In this document: positions 5,601 to 7,236 of the stretch, in pieces | Layout: each line of letters begins with the position of its first letter | How positions within the stretch are numbered: the first letter of the stretch is position 1 | Assembly (NCBI GenBank): GCA_021769545.1 | Contig: JAETSS010000062.1 | Coordinates: 1-7,236 of the forward strand | Source: Eubacterium sp. | GTDB taxonomy: Bacteria > Bacillota_A > Clostridia > Peptostreptococcales > Anaerovoracaceae | Direction: 5' to 3' | DNA: 7,236 bases | Position numbers and translations under genes: made by a program | Notes under the pieces: generated by a model | What the model was told of the DNA's origin: nothing | What the model saw: only the letters and a program-made list of their open reading frames with translations | Database searches by the model: none

Positions 5601-6767
5601 CTACTTTAATTTCATTGATCCTGAAATTACCATCTTCATAACTTCTGATGTTCCTTCGTATATCTCTGTGATCTTAGCATCTCTTAATGCTCTTTCTACA
5701 GGATATTCTCTGCAGTATCCGTAACCGCCCATGAGCTGTACAGCTTCTCTGCACACCTGGTTAGCTACATCTGAAGCAAATAACTTAGCCATAGCAGCTG
5801 CCGGACCGTAGTTTTCACCAGCATCCTTGATTGATGCAGCTCTCCAAGTGAGAAGTCTTGCTGCGTCGATCTTAGTCTGCATATCAGCTAATCTGAACTG
5901 AGTGTTCTGGAATGCAGTGATAGGTCTTCCGAACTGCTTTCTTTCCTTTGCATATGCAAGAGCTTCGTTTAAAGCGCCCTGAGCCAGACCTACTGCCTGT
6001 GCAGCGATACCGATTCTTCCGCCGTCGAGAGCCTTCATAGCGATCTTGAAGCCCTGTCCTTCTTTACCTAATCTGTTTGATGCAGGTACTCTTACGTTTT
6101 CATATGAAACTTCGCAGTTTGATGCTGCTCTGATACCCATTCTCTTGATGTTTTCACTTACTGTTACTCCAGGAGTTCTGTTGCCTTCTTCGTCCTTAAG
6201 AGGAACTATGAATGCTGAAATTCCCTTTGTTCCCAGGCTCTTGTCTGTTAATGCGAATACGATGCAAGTATCTGCGAAGCCTGAGTTAGTTGTAAAGATC
6301 TTTCCGCCGTTGATGATGTATTCATCAGTAGCTTCGTCATAATCAGCCTGTGTCTGCTGTCCTGCTGCGTCTGATCCTGCGTTTGGCTCAGTCAGTCCGT
6401 AGCATCCAGTCTTTGAACCGTCGATAAGAGGTCTTAAGAAAGTCTGCTTCTGTTCTTCTGTACCGAATGAGTCGATGCATGAGCAGCAAAGTGAAGTATG
6501 TACGGAAATGGTGATACCTGTACTTCCGTCAACTTTGGAAACTTCTTCCATGCAAAGTGCATAGCTGAGGTAATCTCCGCCTACTCCGCCGTATTCCTTT
6601 GAGTAAGGGATTCCCATGAGTCCGTATTTGTGCATCTTTGCAAGCAGTTCCTGGTTGTAAACTTCTGTTTCATCCATTTCTTCTGCCAATGGTTTTACTT
6701 CATTTTCAGCAAATCTGCGATACATTTCCTGCTGAAGCAAATGTGTCTTTGATAATTTAAAATCCAT
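5601..6767 (-). CDS. bcd: Short-chain acyl-CoA dehydrogenase, probably butyryl-CoA dehydrogenase
   Basis: This 388-residue FAD enzyme, close to the usual 379-385, would reduce crotonyl-CoA to butyryl-CoA as the last CoA-linked step of butyrate formation, working with EtfAB. The N-terminal helical domain (1 to about 115) is followed by the beta domain with the family signature GCYGLTEPNAGSD (121-133) and flavin-contacting KIFTTNSGFAD (156-166). The C-terminal domain contains RKQFGRPITAFQNTQFRLAD (276-295) and QLMGGYGYCREYPVERALRD (344-363). The catalytic base expected for short-chain members is E371 in TEIYEGTSE (367-375). ATG 6767 follows AGGAGG by 7 bases. First gene of the operon with etfB and etfA. 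Related enzymes of other short acyl-CoAs cannot be excluded, but the paired bifurcating EtfAB and the divergent crotonase favour butyryl-CoA. The segment SLCCSCIDS (92-100) is unusually cysteine-rich. Confidence 0.94.
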   Translation of the reverse strand: MDFKLSKTHLLQQEMYRRFAENEVKPLAEEMDETEVYNQELLAKMHKYGLMGIPYSKEYGGVGGDYLSYALCMEEVSKVDGSTGITISVHTSLCCSCIDSFGTEEQKQTFLRPLIDGSKTGCYGLTEPNAGSDAAGQQTQADYDEATDEYIINGGKIFTTNSGFADTCIVFALTDKSLGTKGISAFIVPLKDEEGNRTPGVTVSENIKRMGIRAASNCEVSYENVRVPASNRLGKEGQGFKIAMKALDGGRIGIAAQAVGLAQGALNEALAYAKERKQFGRPITAFQNTQFRLADMQTKIDAARLLTWRAASIKDAGENYGPAAAMAKLFASDVANQVCREAVQLMGGYGYCREYPVERALRDAKITEIYEGTSEVMKMVISGSMKLK

Positions 6768-6818
6768 CGTTTATCCTCCTAAACTTTCCATTTAAAATTT
6801 GCTTACAATCACTTAACT

Positions 6819-6847
6819 ATTCTATGGCATATAATGATTTCTGTCAA
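6819..6847 (-). promoter_or_regulatory. Predicted sigma-A promoter of the bcd-etfB-etfA operon
   Basis: On the minus strand a perfect TTGACA (6847-6842) is followed after 17 bases by TAGAAT (6824-6819). Transcription would start near 6812, leaving a leader of about 45 bases before the ATG at 6767. The near-consensus boxes agree with the strong codon bias of the operon. Confidence 0.7.
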
Positions 6848-6866
6848 GAAGCATTTATGCTATGTA

Positions 6867-6894
6867 TACAGTATGTTTTTCTTTTTTTACTGTA
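6867..6894. repeat. Inverted repeat TACAGTA/TACTGTA upstream of the bcd promoter
   Basis: TACAGTA (6867-6873) and TACTGTA (6888-6894) are perfect inverted arms around a 14-base T-rich centre. Additional overlapping symmetries are TGTATACA (6863-6870) and ACTGT-ACC-ACAGT (6889-6901). They lie 20-54 bp upstream of the bcd -35 box and between the two divergent promoters, a position suited to a regulator. No known operator consensus was recognised. Confidence 0.4.
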
Positions 6895-6963
6895 CCACAG
6901 TGACTATTATAATACAATGTGATAAATTCTTCATCAGGTATGTTCTGGCAGCAGTGATGCATA

Positions 6964-6992
6964 TTGACAAACATGTTTTCGAGGTCTAATAT
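6964..6992 (+). promoter_or_regulatory. Predicted sigma-A promoter of the crotonase gene
   Basis: A perfect TTGACA (6964-6969) is followed after 17 bases by TAATAT (6987-6992), placing the start near 6999 and giving a leader of about 45 bases. A short palindrome AAATAA-G-TTATTT (6997-7009) covers the expected start site and could be an operator, though it is AT-rich and may be chance. A second, weaker candidate is TTTACT (6886-6891) with TATAAT (6908-6913). Confidence 0.65.
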
Positions 6993-7043
6993 TGTGAAAT
7001 AAGTTATTTTTGTAAGTATTTTAAGTAAGGAAGGGAAATCGTT

Positions 7044-7236
7044 ATGTTTGAGACATTGAAGTATGAAATGAAGGATGGCATCGCCTATGTCACCATCAGC
7101 AGGCCCAAAGCAATGAATGCGCTTTCGGCGGAAGTTCTGGGAGAGCTGAAAACCGTATTCGAACAGATCGCCGACGATCCTGAGGCGCAGATCGTTATAC
7201 TTACGGGCGAAGGCAAGGCCTTCGTTGCGGGCGCAG
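7044..7236 (+). CDS. Enoyl-CoA hydratase/crotonase family protein, N-terminal 64 codons only
   Basis: The gene is cut by the right edge. ATG 7044 follows the purine-rich AAGGAAGGGAAA (7027-7038). The protein begins MFETLKYEMKDGIAYVTISR and shows the crotonase pattern ISRPKAMNALS (18-28) and then LTGEGKAFVAGA (53-64), in which the first oxyanion-hole region of the family (AFVAGAD in hydratases) is about to be completed. Family members hydrate or dehydrate short acyl-CoAs; next to bcd-etfBA the likely role is 3-hydroxybutyryl-CoA dehydratase (crt), supplying crotonyl-CoA. The two catalytic glutamates that would confirm hydratase activity lie beyond the window, so other crotonase activities remain possible. 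It is divergent from bcd and has its own strong promoter. Confidence 0.88.
   Translation, partial: MFETLKYEMKDGIAYVTISRPKAMNALSAEVLGELKTVFEQIADDPEAQIVILTGEGKAFVAGA

Noticed and set aside
6994..7012. Rex-type redox operator near the crotonase promoter
   Set aside because: TTGTGAA is followed by GTTATTTTT rather than TTAACAA, so only one half resembles the consensus.

Overview
The window looks like chromosomal DNA of a strictly anaerobic, butyrate-forming member of the Clostridia (Firmicutes). It pairs a SCIFF ranthipeptide precursor with its radical-SAM maturase, a combination typical of Clostridia, with an electron-bifurcating butyryl-CoA dehydrogenase set (bcd-etfB-etfA). Shine-Dalgarno sequences are purine-rich (AGGAGG type), promoters are sigma-A-like, and terminators are intrinsic hairpins. 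The family cannot be fixed from sequence alone; a gut or anaerobe lineage such as Anaerovoracaceae or a relative is only a guess.

Layout. At the left end, on the minus strand, lie the first 32 codons of a probable larB (nickel-pincer cofactor synthesis), preceded 15 bp upstream by a 5-formyltetrahydrofolate cyclo-ligase gene. A short divergent promoter region follows, in which the two -35 boxes appear to overlap. On the plus strand comes a 48-residue SCIFF precursor (769-915, missed by ORF callers with a larger size cut-off and starting at GTG). Next are an attenuator-like hairpin region and the 457-residue maturase (1034-2407). A gene-free stretch of about 310 bp (2408-2719) separates the maturase from the convergent nudC. 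It is filled with about a dozen copies of TTCACCG/CGGTGAA, mostly arranged as inverted pairs. On the minus strand follow nudC (NADH pyrophosphatase), a terminator, and the operon bcd-etfB-etfA (transcribed 6767 to 3702). A 276-bp divergent promoter region then leads to the start of a plus-strand crotonase gene cut by the window edge.

How the genes work together. Bcd and EtfAB form the complex that reduces crotonyl-CoA to butyryl-CoA with NADH while passing electrons to ferredoxin. The divergent crotonase would supply crotonyl-CoA if it is a 3-hydroxybutyryl-CoA dehydratase. The SCIFF precursor and maturase form a self-contained RiPP pair with no export or protease gene in view. NudC and the folate enzyme are housekeeping functions.

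The two most interesting points are these. (1) The SCIFF precursor still has six cysteines, but the residue at position 32 is Ser instead of the usual Cys and position 37 is Ser instead of Thr. As I recall, these are the two positions joined by the thioether in characterised SCIFF peptides. An extra C-terminal Cys creates a CEKC motif. (2) The TTCACCG array between scfB and nudC has motif centres mostly separated by about 2 or 3 helical turns, and no known feature type explains it fully.
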